NCBI GenBank assembly: GCA_016838885.1
Contig: JAEKNW010000311.1
Span: 1 to 33,155 of the forward strand
DNA: 33,155 bases
Direction: 5' to 3'
Origin: Candidatus Cloacimonadota bacterium
GTDB taxonomy: Bacteria > Cloacimonadota > Cloacimonadia > Cloacimonadales > JAFGVF01
Shown here: piece after piece, positions 15,254 to 30,200 of the stretch
Numbering within the stretch: the first letter of the stretch is position 1
Layout of the letters: each line of letters begins with the position of its first letter
Translations under genes and position numbers: made by a program
Notes under the pieces: generated by a model
The model's database searches: none
Told to the model about the DNA's origin: nothing
The model's input: the letters and a program-made list of their open reading frames with translations, nothing else

Positions 15254-18200
15254 TTATTGAATTGCTATCTTAACAACCTTATTAATTTCCTTAGCACCAT
15301 CAACTACTCTGATTCTTGCGAAGTAAGCACCACGAGCTAATCTCTTACCATCGTCGGTTCTTCCGTCGAATTGAATCATATTATTGGTGTCTCCACCGAG
15401 TGAGTTATGGCTCATTTCGCGAACAAGTTTACCTGCGAAATCGAAGATCTCGATAGTTACTTGTGCTTCTTTTGAAGTAGGAATTACGAAAGTACCAACA
15501 TCTCCTCTTGTAAGAGGTGAAGGATACATATAAGGTTTTGCTGTGAACATTAAGTCAACATTTGACCAGTCAATTTCAACCATGAAGTTCATCATCTTAG
15601 TGGTACTGTTTCCAGCTCTATCATAGATGGTTGCTTCAATACGATATTGACCTACTCCGTTAACAGGAACACGGCAAGCATAACTATTTGAGACATTAGC
15701 ATGTGTTGTATCAATTAATGCTAGATTATTATTATCAAAGACTTTCATCTCTAATCTATCTAAACCTGAGCTTGCCATTGCTTTAACTTCAGGCATGATA
15801 TCAGATAATTCTATCATAACATCAACAAACATGTTTTCTGCGTGAGTAAATGTAGCATTTACTACAGGTGATACAAATTCAATAGTTGGACTGTAAGAGT
15901 CTATTGGGTAACTTTGATTAGAAACAGAGTTTCCACCAGCTAGGTTAGAAGCCATTACAACAACTTTGATTGTATTTGCATCTTCAGGAATTACTCCACC
16001 GTGAACATTTAGGTTGAAGTAATATACATCACTTGTATCAGCAATTGCTTGGATAGTAAATGGTTCATAGATAACTTCATTACTTGGCATAGCGATTACG
16101 CTTGCCATGATAGAAGTATTATCTAAGTCAGAACCATTTCCATCAACAGTGAATCTGATTGCATTATTATTTTGAGTGTTAACCCAACCATTAGATGCTT
16201 CAAGTGCTGAGATGTTGATGATTGGAGCTGGAGCAGTAACTTGGAAGTTTCTAGTAACAGTTGTAATGTTACCAGCATTATCTTTTGCTTTAGCTTCAAT
16301 TACATAAGTTCCTGCAACTAAATTAGCTGCTGGTATAGCAAAGTTGAATGATTCAGGTGTTACTAAAGTAGTATCAGCCCAGGTTGAATCATTATTCAAT
16401 CCACTAACTTTTATTGAAGACATAGCCAAGCCTGACATATTATCATCAGCCACAATTTGAACATTAACACCATTACCAACTAATACTGAGTAGTTAGGAA
16501 CTGGATTAACAATTGTTAATTCAGGTCTGCTATTATCGATTGGATATGTTTGACCAGTTACAGTCTGAATATTCCATTCGTTTTCAGCAACTACTTCAAC
16601 TCTAACCGAGTTTTGTCCAGGAGATACAATACCACCATGGAAGTTAATTGTTCCTGAGAATAATCCATCGATTGGATTATCATTATCGTCATACGCTTGT
16701 TCCCAGGCAACAGAGAAAGGACCTTGAATAACTTGGTTATTAGGCATTTCAATGATAGTAGCAACAAGAGATTGAATATCAGTAGCAGTATGTCCTGATT
16801 CAACAGTTAAGTTGAATTTACTGTTTTGGGTAGTAGTAATCCACCATGAGCCACCTTCACCCACAGGAGTGAAGTCAACAACAGGAGCAGGACCACCAAC
16901 AATTTCGAAGTTGATAGTAGCAGAGCCAGTATTACCAACATGGTCAGTAACAGAAGCAACAGCAGTATGAGCACCAGGTGTTAAGTCTGAAGCTGCATAA
17001 ACAACTGAACCATTATTAACTTCGCCTATAACAACTTCACCATCTAAGGTTAATTTTACTGAATCAGAATTAATTCCTGAAGCACCAGAGTAATGTTGCA
17101 CGAAGACTCCATTAACCTCTTCAAGGAAATGACCTTGTGGATCAGTAAATGAGAAGGCTATTTGTACATCTGTACCATAATTAACTATTGGGTTTGCAGG
17201 AGCAGTAGCAGTAACAACAGGATCCATATAATCTAAACTGAATGTTTGTTCAGCAACATTATTAACACCTAAGTCATCTACAGCATTTACTCTAATCTTC
17301 AAACCAAGTGAGTTTGGAAGTTGTAATTGAGCAAATCCGAACTGATACTCATCTTCGTTTTGAACATTACCGTGGTCGTCTGTGTATTCTAATGACTCTG
17401 GATTTGAAGTTTGCATAAGAATTCCGGCAGGGTTAAGATCTGTGATAGCAAGGATACTAACATTGATATTTTCTAATTCTATTTCACCATCACCTGGTTC
17501 AACAGTCATAAGAACTTGGTTAGACATTGCAGGATTTACCCACCATCCGTTTTCAAATCCATCATTAAGAATAGTAATGGTTGGTCTGTTAACTACCACG
17601 TTTGCGATAACGTTAGCAGCCATTACATTAACTTGGTTGAGGTTATTAACAGCAGTCCACTGAACATTAAGAGAAGCAACTTCTCTGCTTCTTATTGGTT
17701 GTGGAACTAAGTAAACTAACTCATCAACTGTTAAATCATAAGAGAATTCATTACCTGAAACAGTAATATCATTCATAGGAACGTTTATAACAGCATTAAC
17801 TGCAGGATCGTTGTTAGTAACAACTAAACTATAATCAACAAGACCTGTTTCAAGATCTTCCATAGTAGCAGTTAAAGTATTGTTTTCAACTGAGATGTTT
17901 TCAACAGCAAATTGAATAGTGGGAAGTGAATTATCAACAAAGAATGTTTCTACATGGCTAGCATGATAACCATAGCTATCAACATTAACCATTAATTCAT
18001 TTTCACCAGCATTCATTGCTAAGTCAAATGTTAATACACCGTTATTTAGAAGGATGCTAGTAACATTATTAACATCATCATTTAGAGTAACTGAAATGTT
18101 AGCTAAACCGAAGTTTACAGGTAATTGAAGACCTTGAGTCTCTTCATCTTGATCAAGTGATACTTCAACGGAAGCATTTTGAAGATGAGTCCAATCAGCA

Positions 18201-21200
18201 CCATCAATTTCGATCATATCGATATCATAAGCAAACTCAAGTGAGTGCAATACAAATTCAGCAACAGTAACTACTCTATTAACAGGAGCTGTGAAAGTCA
18301 TAGTTGCATCAGTTTCATTATATTCAACATCGATTTCTACGAAGTCACCAATAACTGCATCCCAAGCAAGAGCAACAACATTACCTTGATCAGCAACAGT
18401 ACCTGTAAGAGGTAAGGTATAAACTGCGTTTCCGGCAATATTAGATTGAACAAGAACTTGGTCTGTAAGTGGTGTATAATGGTCAGCTAAAGGCATATCG
18501 TTATCTAACATAGCAAACCAGTAAGGATTGTTATATTCAACAGTATTGCCATTAGAAGCAGCCATAGCATCTAATTCAACGAATTTAATCCAAGCAGCAT
18601 CATTAGCTACACCTGATAACCAGTAGCCCGGTAATTCGTTATTAGCATTAACAACTAAGTCGAATTCATTGTCTTCATTAATAGTTTCATAACCAGCATA
18701 GCCATTTTCATCAATTCTGATTACGTTTGGCATGCTAATTGTTTCATCTATTACTAAGATATTATTTTCATGAATTTCGATATATTCGCTAGCAGTTTCA
18801 TCTTCAGTAAGACCGAAATTAAAGTCGTTAGCATCAATACTATATCGATATGAAGATTCTGCACCGTTGTTCATTATTACAAGAACTTTAATAGAATCAG
18901 CATTTGAAATAGCTTCAGCATTGAAATCGAATTCATAGTAAGGATCATTATTTACTGAATTGATAGCAAAATCAACCCATCCGTTATTACTAGTATAGTA
19001 TTGAGCTACAACAGCTGTAACATTATTACCCCAGTTGGTAACCTTAGCATACATTACGTCAGAACTGATTGCTTCATTATCAAATTCAAAACCGGTAATA
19101 ACTGCATAAGGGTCATTTTCATCAGGAGTAACAACTACAACATCTTGTAGAACGTTATTAGTGAATCCATCATCATCAGTAACGATAGCTTCGATTGTGT
19201 AAGTACCAACATTAGCAAGAAGAGCTGTATTCCATACATAAGTGTAAGGAGCAGTTGTTATTACATCATGAGATACACCGTTTACTTTGAATTCAACTGA
19301 AGCTACATCATTAGGCACTAATTCAACTTCCGGAGTTGTGCCTGATTTCCAAGTATCAATAAGACCTTCAATAGTAACTAAAGCACCTAATTCATACTCA
19401 TATAATGGATTATTAGGATCTGCTTGAGGTTGAATATCGAGGGTAATTCCTGGAGCACTAGCATCGAAATAGACTGTTGAAGCTAAATCAATATCTGTAT
19501 GGTTTGCAGGTACTGCAAGATCACTAACAATAGCCTTGAAGTTGTAGAAACCACTTACAAGACCTAAGTTACTGAATGTTACTTCAGATACCCCTGCGTT
19601 TAGAACAGCAAGAGTTGTACCTAAAGACATCCAATCATCAGGTTCAGAAACTTCAGCATATTGAAGTTCCATATTAAGATCAAGAACTTCATTAGCATCA
19701 ACATCTAAGTTAAGAGAAATCTCATCGTTCATATTGAAGATTGTGTCATCGCTAACACCTGCAATTACAGGATTAGATACTGAAACAGCTCTATCAATAA
19801 TAACATCAATTTCTACTTGAATTTCATTGAATCTGACAACAGGTCCGAAACCGAAGGTATAAATACCATCAACATCATCAACTGTTGGCGAGAATACGAA
19901 GTTAGCGATACCGGTTACAGGATCAACAGGCAACACTAGAGGAGCATTCCAATCGGTAGCACCCGGAGCTTTTACCCAACTATTAATTTCAGTAACATCG
20001 GCGCCAACAGTTAATTCTATTTCAACATCACCGTTGAAATGAACACCATTAGAAGCAACTATGTTATTTACGTTATTTATAGCAATCACGGTAACATTAT
20101 CTCTAACTTGGTAAGTAACCATAGATTCACTTACGTTTGTATATTCGTCTGTTACTTCAGCTTTGAAGTCGTAGCTTTCATTCATTAACCAGTTGTTTGG
20201 AATAATCCATTGGTTATTAACATCAAGTACGATTGGAGTCCATACATCTGCACCTGCTAAAGACCAGAAGTAGTTAATAGTTAAATCTTCAATAGCAGTT
20301 ACATTATCCATTGCGTTAGCATTGAATGTGTAAGCCAGGTCTCTTTCAATATAACCATTATCATTTTCTTCTAATACTAAAGCACTTGTTGGAGCATCTG
20401 TATCAACACTGAAGCCAAATACTTCATTATAAGTATGAGCAACAAAGTCAGCAGTAGTAACTTCGATTTGATATGTTCCAGTTGTTAAAGTGGAGATATC
20501 TAATGTATAGTTAACTATAGTAGGATCAACTTGGTTATTTGTATCATAAGCAACTGCGTTAACTTCAGTACCATCAAGAGCGATAACAATGCTTGATAAA
20601 TCAAGAACAGCATTATCAACTGTTATAGCGATATCAAGAGCATTATTATTTGCTACCCAGCTATCAATAGCTACAGGGTTACCTGCTTGAGTTACTGTAA
20701 GATCAGTAATCATAGGAGCATCGCTATCTACGATATCAACAACATAAGGTATACCGCCGTTAGCAATGAAGCTAGCTTGGTCAGCAACATTATTGAAGAT
20801 ATTTTCAATTTGAACAGCAATTTGAACTTTTTCAGCAAAGAGATAATCCATGCCAATAGTCCAGTTGTATTCATTAGCAATGAAGCCACTTAATTGGTTC
20901 CAAGGAGAAGCTACATTATCATTTTCATCTAAGAAACGATACATATAGTTAACTTGGTTGAAGAATTCAGGGTGAGTAGAAGTGAAGTTTCCGATAGAAA
21001 CAAGATATTCTGAACCTCTGTTTACTTCAGTAGTAGCAACACCTTCAAGTGTTGATACTGTAATTTCAGGAACGATAGTAGAGTTCCAGATATGTAAGTT
21101 AGTTTCGTTAACAACCTCACCGAAGTTATATTCAGAAACTGTTCTTACTGTATAATCACCATCCATGTTAGCAATATTCCAGTTAACTTCCATATATTTG

Positions 21201-24200
21201 GCATAACCGGAAATTGTTCCAGTACCTGCGAAGTTGGCAATAGGATTCCAGACAGCACTTGCTGCGAATTGGATCCAGTTTGTACCATCCCAGTATTCGA
21301 ATCTAACATTGTTTGGATCGATAACATTATTACCTTCTGGTAAGAAAGCAAACATGTTAATATTATTACCACCGATTACATCAGTGATTTCATTATTATT
21401 AGTTACGCTTGTTTGATGGTAGGTTTCAGTTCCATTTCTGAAGTCTGAAACAACCATAATTTTAGCACCAACTTCTGCACTTCTAAGAGTGAAGTTACCA
21501 GCGTTGAAAATAGCAGAAACGTAATCATTATGATCAGTTAAAGCAACATCAACATTAACCAAGATGTTATCTTGACCGTTAATAACTTCATTCATCATAG
21601 CTTGTGAAGGAGTCCAGTCAAATACTAACATAGCACCATCATCACTAACTTTTACATCAACAACATCGACTATTGAGTTGTGAGTGAAAGTAGCTTCAAG
21701 AGCTTTAATACCAAGTCCGTCACCATTAGCATCAAGTAATTGAGCTAAGTAGTCGTTGTAGGCTACTGTGAATTGGTGAGTTTCTGTGTAGATACCAGAC
21801 ATATTGAGAGCATTATTAACTGCTGTAATTACAGGAGCATTTGTATCAATATGAAGGTCGTCACCTAAAGCTGGAGTTTGGTTATTAACATTGAATACGA
21901 AGTCTTGAACAGTTACTTCAAGATAGTAGTTACCATCAGGAATACCGGCAAGAACAACTGAGAAATCAGTAGGTCTTACATCGTAAGCTGCATAGACATC
22001 ATTCACTAATATATAAGTATTTGCAGGATTATTTACATCAACTAACCAAGCTTGAACTGTATGAACATCATTTGGATTAGCATAAGCCAAAGAGAATTCA
22101 ACATTTTCAGCAAGAGTTTTGTAAGTATCAAGCATTACGAAGTTAAGTGCTGTGAAATCGAAAGCTGGAGCTGTGTTATCAATGATTAAGTTCATTTCAA
22201 CAGCTGCTGCTTGGTCATCAGTAGCATCTAAGTTATCAAATGGAACAGCTCTGAAGAGGTATGAACCATCTGGAATTGTAGTAGTATCGAATTGGAAAGC
22301 ATAACCATCAGCATTAATTGCATCAGTTTTTACTTCATAATTTGCTCTTTCATTAGCATCGATCACACCATCATTATTGATATCAACATAGTATTTGACA
22401 TCATAAGTGTCTCTAGCTAAATCGTTAACTAAGATAGACCAAATTCCATTGTTATTAGCTAATTCAGCAGTTCTAAATCCAGTAACAGCACCTGTTAATT
22501 CTACATGAACACCAGGTACAAAATAAGGAAGAGCAGCTGAGTTATAGTTAAATTCATAAGCTACATCTACCATTGAGTCATCAGTCCCTAGAGAAATCCA
22601 GTTAGTTCCATCACTATATTGGAAATCAACAGATACGATATTCGCAGGAGTAGCAACATTAGCTGTTAATAAAGTTAAACCAGAGATAACATCATCAACA
22701 TTGTGATTAACAATAGTTGTTGTGATATCAACAGGGTAAAGAACATTAACAGTTAAGTTTACAGCATTATCTAACTCATCGGCTTCTAAAAGGCCATTTA
22801 ATGGTCTAATTACATTACCAAGAGCATCTCTTAGAACTACATCGCCTTCAACATTACCACGAGTGTCTTCTGCGATAACAGCATACTCAACAACATCACC
22901 AGTATCGACAGTGATATTGAATTCATACATGCCACTAGCATTTACTTCGTGATCGTAAGCGATTAAGTTCCAACCTGCATTATCTATATTGCTATAGAGT
23001 TTTACAGGAGGATAGATGTCATCATCATTGTTGAAGTACCAAGGTTGAATTCTGTTACGCCACATAACTGTGTTTTCGTTAGATAATCCAAGAATCTGTG
23101 ACTTATCAATTTGAATAGTCAAGTTCTGAGAATTATCAGCCATAACATGAATTGGATTTCCATCAAATACATGGAAATTATTCATAGCATCGCCACCATG
23201 ATCAACATCAGTAAGATATTTAAGGTTAGCAATTTCAGTTTGTGGAGCTAAGTTATCAACATATACATCGATAGGAGTACCAACGGAAACATTACCGTTA
23301 AAGTCAGTAACTGTAACAGTGTAAGTTACTATACCTTCAAGCTCGATTTCATCAAGTCCTGTCCAAGGGATAGATACTGTATTTGTTAATGCGTCGATTG
23401 TGATGTTCGCATTATCTGCAACATTAACACCATTGAAATCAACAACATAGTCATTAACATTTCTTGGGTCATTAACATAATCAACATAATCAAATACTAA
23501 TCTATCTACAGTACCATCATAATAAGCATAAGAAGTATGGGTAACTGAAGCGTTATTAACAGTAAGTTCAGGTTTTAAGTAATCTACTCTAAAGTTAGCA
23601 TCACTATTAACTATACCAGCTTGAGGGATAACTTCAACAGTAGTATAACTGTCAATTAGAACAGCATAGAACTCATAAGAGTAGTCAGTGCCAGCGAAGT
23701 TTCCATTATTAGTATAGAGATTAGAATCAACAGTTATCCAGCTATTCCAAACATCAGCAGTTGCATCATAACAGTTAGCAGGATAAACAATATTATCATT
23801 TCCATATTGAGGATTAATAGCATTGTTGTTGTTCACAGGTAAAGTTGCAAGAACATTTCCTGTTGCAGTTTCAATTCTGTTAACGAAGAATTGGATTTCT
23901 GCAATACCATCTAAACCGTTTGGATAAAGAGCATATAATCTAACATCATTAGTTGTTAAATCATTGTTTGGTGAGTAGATAGTTCCATTATTGATAGTAT
24001 TATCTAAAATACTATTATAGTTTTCATAATCTATCAAGGTTAAATTATAGAATTTATCATAGGAAGGATTAACTATAGTTAAGACAGTAGAGAAATCTGC
24101 TTCAAGAGATTCATTTCCCATAAAATCATAAGCTTTGGCAGTAATTACGACTTCGCCAATATCATCAGCATCATAAGTCCAGTTAACCGGAGTTACTAAG

Positions 24201-27200
24201 TCATAATTAAAAACATCACCGTTAATAGTTAATTCTACATAATCAACATCAATCCAAGTGCCTACAAGAGCAGTGATATTAATGTTATTATTAGCAGGAG
24301 TAATATAGTCATAAACTACTTGAATACTATTTAAACCAGCAGCAAGCACATCTGTAACTTCAGGAGCTGTTACATCAGCCACTGCATACATAAAGATCTC
24401 TTCACTTACAGATCTCATAGTTGTGCTTGTAGTTAAGACTCTTACATAATAGTAACGAGGAGATGTTCCGTAGTTAGCATTAGCAAGATATTGGGTATAG
24501 CGATCAGTAGTAAGATCCCAGTTAAATCCGTAAGGATAAGTAGTATCTTCAACTAAAGGTACAACAATATCATTTGGATCTAAAACATATCCATCAACAT
24601 TATTGTCAGTGTCATTATTAGCATCATAATATACTTCAAATCCAACTTTATTAACAACAGTGTTTGGATCATGAACTAAGAATTCTAAATCAACAACATT
24701 GCCACTATTTAAAATAGTACCAGGAGCTGTAGTAGCAACAACAGTTGCAGGAGAATGGCTATATCTTAACTCTTGAACTTGAGTGAATGAATTATCTAAA
24801 TTATCTGTTGCAGTAACAGTAATAGTATAATTACCTTCAGCTAAGTCATAAGCAGAATAGTTACCATTGAATCTTAACTCAACAGCATTTCCATTTTGAA
24901 TGCCAAATACATTAGTAAAGGCATTTGTTGATGGAGTAACTGTTCCTAAAGCAAATACGATATTAGCATTATTAATACCAACACCATCTGTACCGAACAT
25001 AGCTGGATCTTCAAGATTAACTCTTAGAGCAGTCCAATTTTGGTTATTGTTAATAGTTGAAGTGATATCCCAATCGTAATTACTATTACCATCAGCAGAT
25101 ACAAACTCAATTGCATTATTAACAATTGGTCTAGGTGCGGTAGCATCTAATAAGATATTTTGAGTTTCAGATTTTTCGAAACCATAAATATTTGTATAGG
25201 TTACTGTGAAATCTGTGTTACCAAGATTTGCAGCTGCAGCTGTAAAGTCACTAGCATCGATTGTAAGACTTGCAACGTTACCATTGAAGGTAGTTGGATT
25301 CAAGTCATTAACAAGCTCATTACTAGAAACTACGAAATCAGTTAATGCAGGAGCAAAAGCAGGGTCAAATGTTTCACCAAAGTTAGTGAAATCAAATGAG
25401 AATTCAAAATTACCTAATACAGGGTTTTGAGTTCCTGGATTATTTAAAGCAACATCGAAATCATTACCATCAACAATTGCAGTAACTGTTACTTCGTGTT
25501 CGAAAGGATTAGTTAATACATTAGCGAATGGATTTCTGATAGATGTGATATCAAAATCAACAGCATCATCTTCAGTAAATTGTGATGGATCAACTATTGT
25601 TACAGGGAAAGTAGCGAGCCAGTTTGCTCCATGAGAAGAAACAAGTAATGGATCGATAGCTACTGTAGTTGTTGGTCCAAATTGACCAATAGTTAAACCA
25701 GTAATATCTTCAATTTCGATATCATCTATATACTCTTTATATTCAGTATTAATATATACTTCTAAAGTAGCATTAATAACTTCAGTTCCATTAATTGCTA
25801 AATAGTTAATTGCATCACCATTAGGTGTAGAAGTAACTAATTGAGCATGTTTAATAAGAGGAACGATTGGTCCACCACCAGCGAAGGAGAGGATTTTATC
25901 TGATTCAGCACTTACTAAACCAGTAAATGAAGTAGCTTTTGCTTTAACAATAGAAGATGTTTCAAGTGGATTCACTGAATGTTGGTCACGTACAGTTAAA
26001 CCACCAATTTCAGCTACCCAAAGATTATTTGCAGAATCCCAAGTTGCATCAACATTGAAGCTAGGAGCAACATCAAGAATTGTATTGAAATCCATGAAGG
26101 TTGCGAAAGCTTGAGCTGTTGTATTTGCTAGAGGAGCTGTACTTGTGAAAGTCATTCTGATATGAGCATCTGTATCACCAGGTGTTACATAATACATACC
26201 ATTTTCACCTAAAGTTTCACTCCAAACATCCATTGCTACAACTTCAGTTGTGGAACCATCAACTACTTGGAATACGCCAGTTTGTCTTCCGGTTCTAACT
26301 TGATTTGTAGAATAAGTAATTCTATAATCAACAGCTAATGGGCCAACAGGTTTATTTACTACTACATTTGTATTGAGATAATAAACATCTTCAACAGCAT
26401 CATAAGCAAGAGCTACCCAGCCTTGATTTAAGCCATTGTAGTTATTACGATCAATTTCAACATTAGTAATTGTTACACCGGGGCTATCATTAGGTTGTGG
26501 TTCAATATTAAGGATAAGACCAATGTTGTTACCGGAACTTACAAAAGGTCTGGTAGCTGTATTCATCCTGTCTAAACCATCATACTGGAATCCAATGATA
26601 CTATTAGTATCAGCATCACTTGATTCAAAACCTAAGCCGATAGTTGGTCCATAAGGTTCATATCTGTTTGAAGGTGAGTTATAGTCTTCATCACCTGAAT
26701 AGTTCAAGTGACCAACTAAGTCTTCTAGTTGATTGAATTGAATTTCAACTAAATCAATGTTCTCAACATCAGTAGGAAGAACCGGACTAAATTTCCAAAT
26801 AGCCTCTAAGGTAGTACCAACAGTTTGAGTTCCTAAATATTCAGCAGTCCAACCAGCACTAATAGTAGGTAGTGGGATAGCTGAAGGATCTAAAGAGACA
26901 CCATTCAAGTCATTTATAACTTTCTTTACGTAAATATGACCTTCAAAGAAGTAATCTCCACTAGCATCGAGTGTTAAATCATAGTAATTACGATTTTCTG
27001 GATTCAATGGAGCATTTAGTCCAATAATTCCATCTGCTACTGCATAATCAGAAGTATTATTGTTGTCTTTAACAATAAAATATCCATCTTCATAAACAGG
27101 AACTTCAAGATCTATTTTGATATTTTGAACTAATTCAATTGGATTTGGATTGAAGAAGTCATTATAACGAATATCAACATCTATCTGCTCGCCATCATCA

Positions 27201-30200
27201 TAATGATTCCAGCAAGCTTGGACATCTGGAGTCTCAATCCAAGTTATTTCATGAATATATATAGTAATACCATTAACATTTATAAGTGTAACATCATCGT
27301 CACCTAGTACCCATTGAACATCAGGGAAATTATTAGTGATATTATCAAAATCAGCAATAGGATTAACATCAGCTAAAACAGAGTTTACCTGCATTGTTAA
27401 TTTAACATCATGTTCAGGGGCAAACCAACCTTCAGGGTCGATTCCACTATATCTATTATTATTTATACCATTGAATGTATAAGCTGGAACAGCTAAACCA
27501 ACAAGGTTTTCACTGTAAGGAACAGCAACAAAGTTATAGTTTGATCTTGCATTAACTTCAAAGCTATATACATCATAACCATCTGAAGCTAAATCAGCAG
27601 TTTGGAAGTTTGCAAAATTAAAGTCTCCATTATTCCAAGTATAGGTATATCTATATTTTACATAGCCAGGTTTCACAGTTTGGAATACTGGACCTTGAAC
27701 ACTAGTTGGGTTTCCGGCAACTGCTCCATTATAAGATAGAACAACATCATTGTTATCTAAATGGCCTGCATAAGTGATTACGTTAGCTCTGATTTCAAAA
27801 GGAATACTTGAATCAAGAGTAAAGTAATTATTTGTTTCCACGCCATTTACGAAAACTGCGATATCTGTGATATCAACTTGGTTGTTATCTACAAATGGTA
27901 CGTGAGATGTAGGAAGACTATTAGCAGAAGAGCTATCAGCATAATGTTGATAAGGATGGTCGATTGTTACAGTAGCTCTTAATGTAGCATCTTGAGTTCC
28001 TGTACCAAAATCAGTAAATTCATAAGTATTTACACCATCACTGAAGTTAGCAGCAACATAAGCAGCATTTAAGTCTATATCAGTCCCATTGTTTAGTTCA
28101 ATAGAAACACCATCAATTCTCTCAACTTGAGTAAGATTGAATTTAACAATAACTTTATTGTTATTTTCAATTATATATTGATGATTACCGTGATCAGCAT
28201 GTTGAGTTGCTTGAACATTCTCAACAATAACATTTGATACTGTAGGCATTGGGAAGATATCAACAATAGTACTTGTTCCACTTTCATTGTCTAATCTATC
28301 TTTAGCAACAATATCAAAATTAATAGTGTTTGTTGAGAAATTAGCAGGAATTGGAACATTCCACTGATAAGCAATACCAGTAACACTGCTATAAGCCATG
28401 TTGGTGATACCTAATTCAGGACATGATAATCTCACACTTGGATTCATAATCCCGGTATGAAGGTCAGAAATGTTATATCTAATCACATAATTTGTGCCTT
28501 CAGTAGCAAAATTTGGAACTGAATTTACTGTAATTAGTGGATTAGTATTATCAAATCTGATTAGATTTTCATGAGCAAAATTAACTCTATGAACAGCATT
28601 ATCTCCTGTTTCAAAGCTAAATGCTAAAGTACCGGTAATATCCAAATAATCACCAGAAGAGTAGCTCAATGGGTTAACAGTGTAATCACCAGCATAGGTG
28701 ATTTCCCAGTTGCCGTCTCCGTTGAGTACTGCAGAGGTTGTAGCATTTACGGAAGCAAAATCATCAAAGTAAACATCAAAGAGATAGTCTTCAACGCCTC
28801 TTAAATTTGATTCAGCAGGAACAATAGCATTGTATGAAGAAACTTCAACTACAAATTTGAATTCACCTTCTTCATTGACTCTATTGCTCACTTCATCATC
28901 AATACTATTAATATGATAGAAGTTTGTTGAAACAACCTCAATATCATTTGTAAGATGAATAAAGCGAAGATAAGCTTCAGCAGAGTCATGATACCAAGCA
29001 TCTGCCCCATAAGGGAATGGAGGATCATTTTGTCTGCCAGGGTTTCCACCAAAGTCATTAGGAGCTCTAAGAACTAAGACATTGTTAACAGCTTGATCAG
29101 GAATCCCAGCTAGGGTAATAGTGAGATCGAATTCTGAATAAGCATCTTCTCCACTAGTTGGTAAAGTAACAGGAGTTCCCTTACCTTCAGCAACTATAGA
29201 AACACTTGAACCGGTTAGGACATTATATAAGTCTTGATTAAAGACAAGTCCTGTCCAACCGGTTTCTCTCAACGGTTCTGAAGTTTTAATTGGGAGTTCA
29301 ATGGTATTTGTATTATTAGTAACATAATATGTGTTACCATCTTCATTAAGATCAGATAAATAACCACCAACTAAAGCAGAACCGTCTGCATTCAAAATTC
29401 CAGGATTCTGGTTATCAACTTTTGTAGTTGCAGTTGAGGTTAAAGCTTCTGGTGCTACATAACCACCATCAGTGTAAGGAACTGGGTTAACTGTTAAAAC
29501 AACATCTAATAACCCTGTTGAAGTCTCAGCAACTAATGGTAAGAAGTTATTTGTTAAATTATAGAACTGAATTGATTCATCAACTGCTGGGCCATTAGCA
29601 GTATAAGAACCTGTTTCAGTGAATGTTCTGTTATTAACAGGATTTCTAATAGCTAATGTCCAGTTATAATCTTTGTTGGAAGTACCGATTTCAAATTCTA
29701 TTTGGTTACTTGAAACTGTTCCATCATTAGCTGGATTTGTTACTGAATCATAAGCATAAGATGGATTACCAGGACTTAAGCAATAAGGATTAGCAATTAC
29801 ATTACTAGTAATAGTAGGCCAGCTTGGTTCTTCAGGACGATTAACTTTAAATCTCTTAATACCTGCAGCATATACTTCAAGGTCATAAGGATTAGTCTGT
29901 CCACCAACAGGATCATCACCAACAGTTCTGGTCATAACAGATATTTCAAGATCAGTTCCAGCTTGTCCGAAAGTAAATTCTTTACTTCCTGCAAGGAAAT
30001 CATCTTCATCAAAAGCTGACATAGGAACAGTTAGTACTGCAAAACCTGAATTTGGAGAACCAGCAATAGCTTCAAAATCAGCTGTTAAAATCTGTGTGTT
30101 AAAAGCACTAGGAAGAGCCGGATCATTAGCATCAAAGACTACTTTCTCGGCTTGATCTATTCCATTAACTCTAACTCTAAAAGTAACAACATTATTATGT

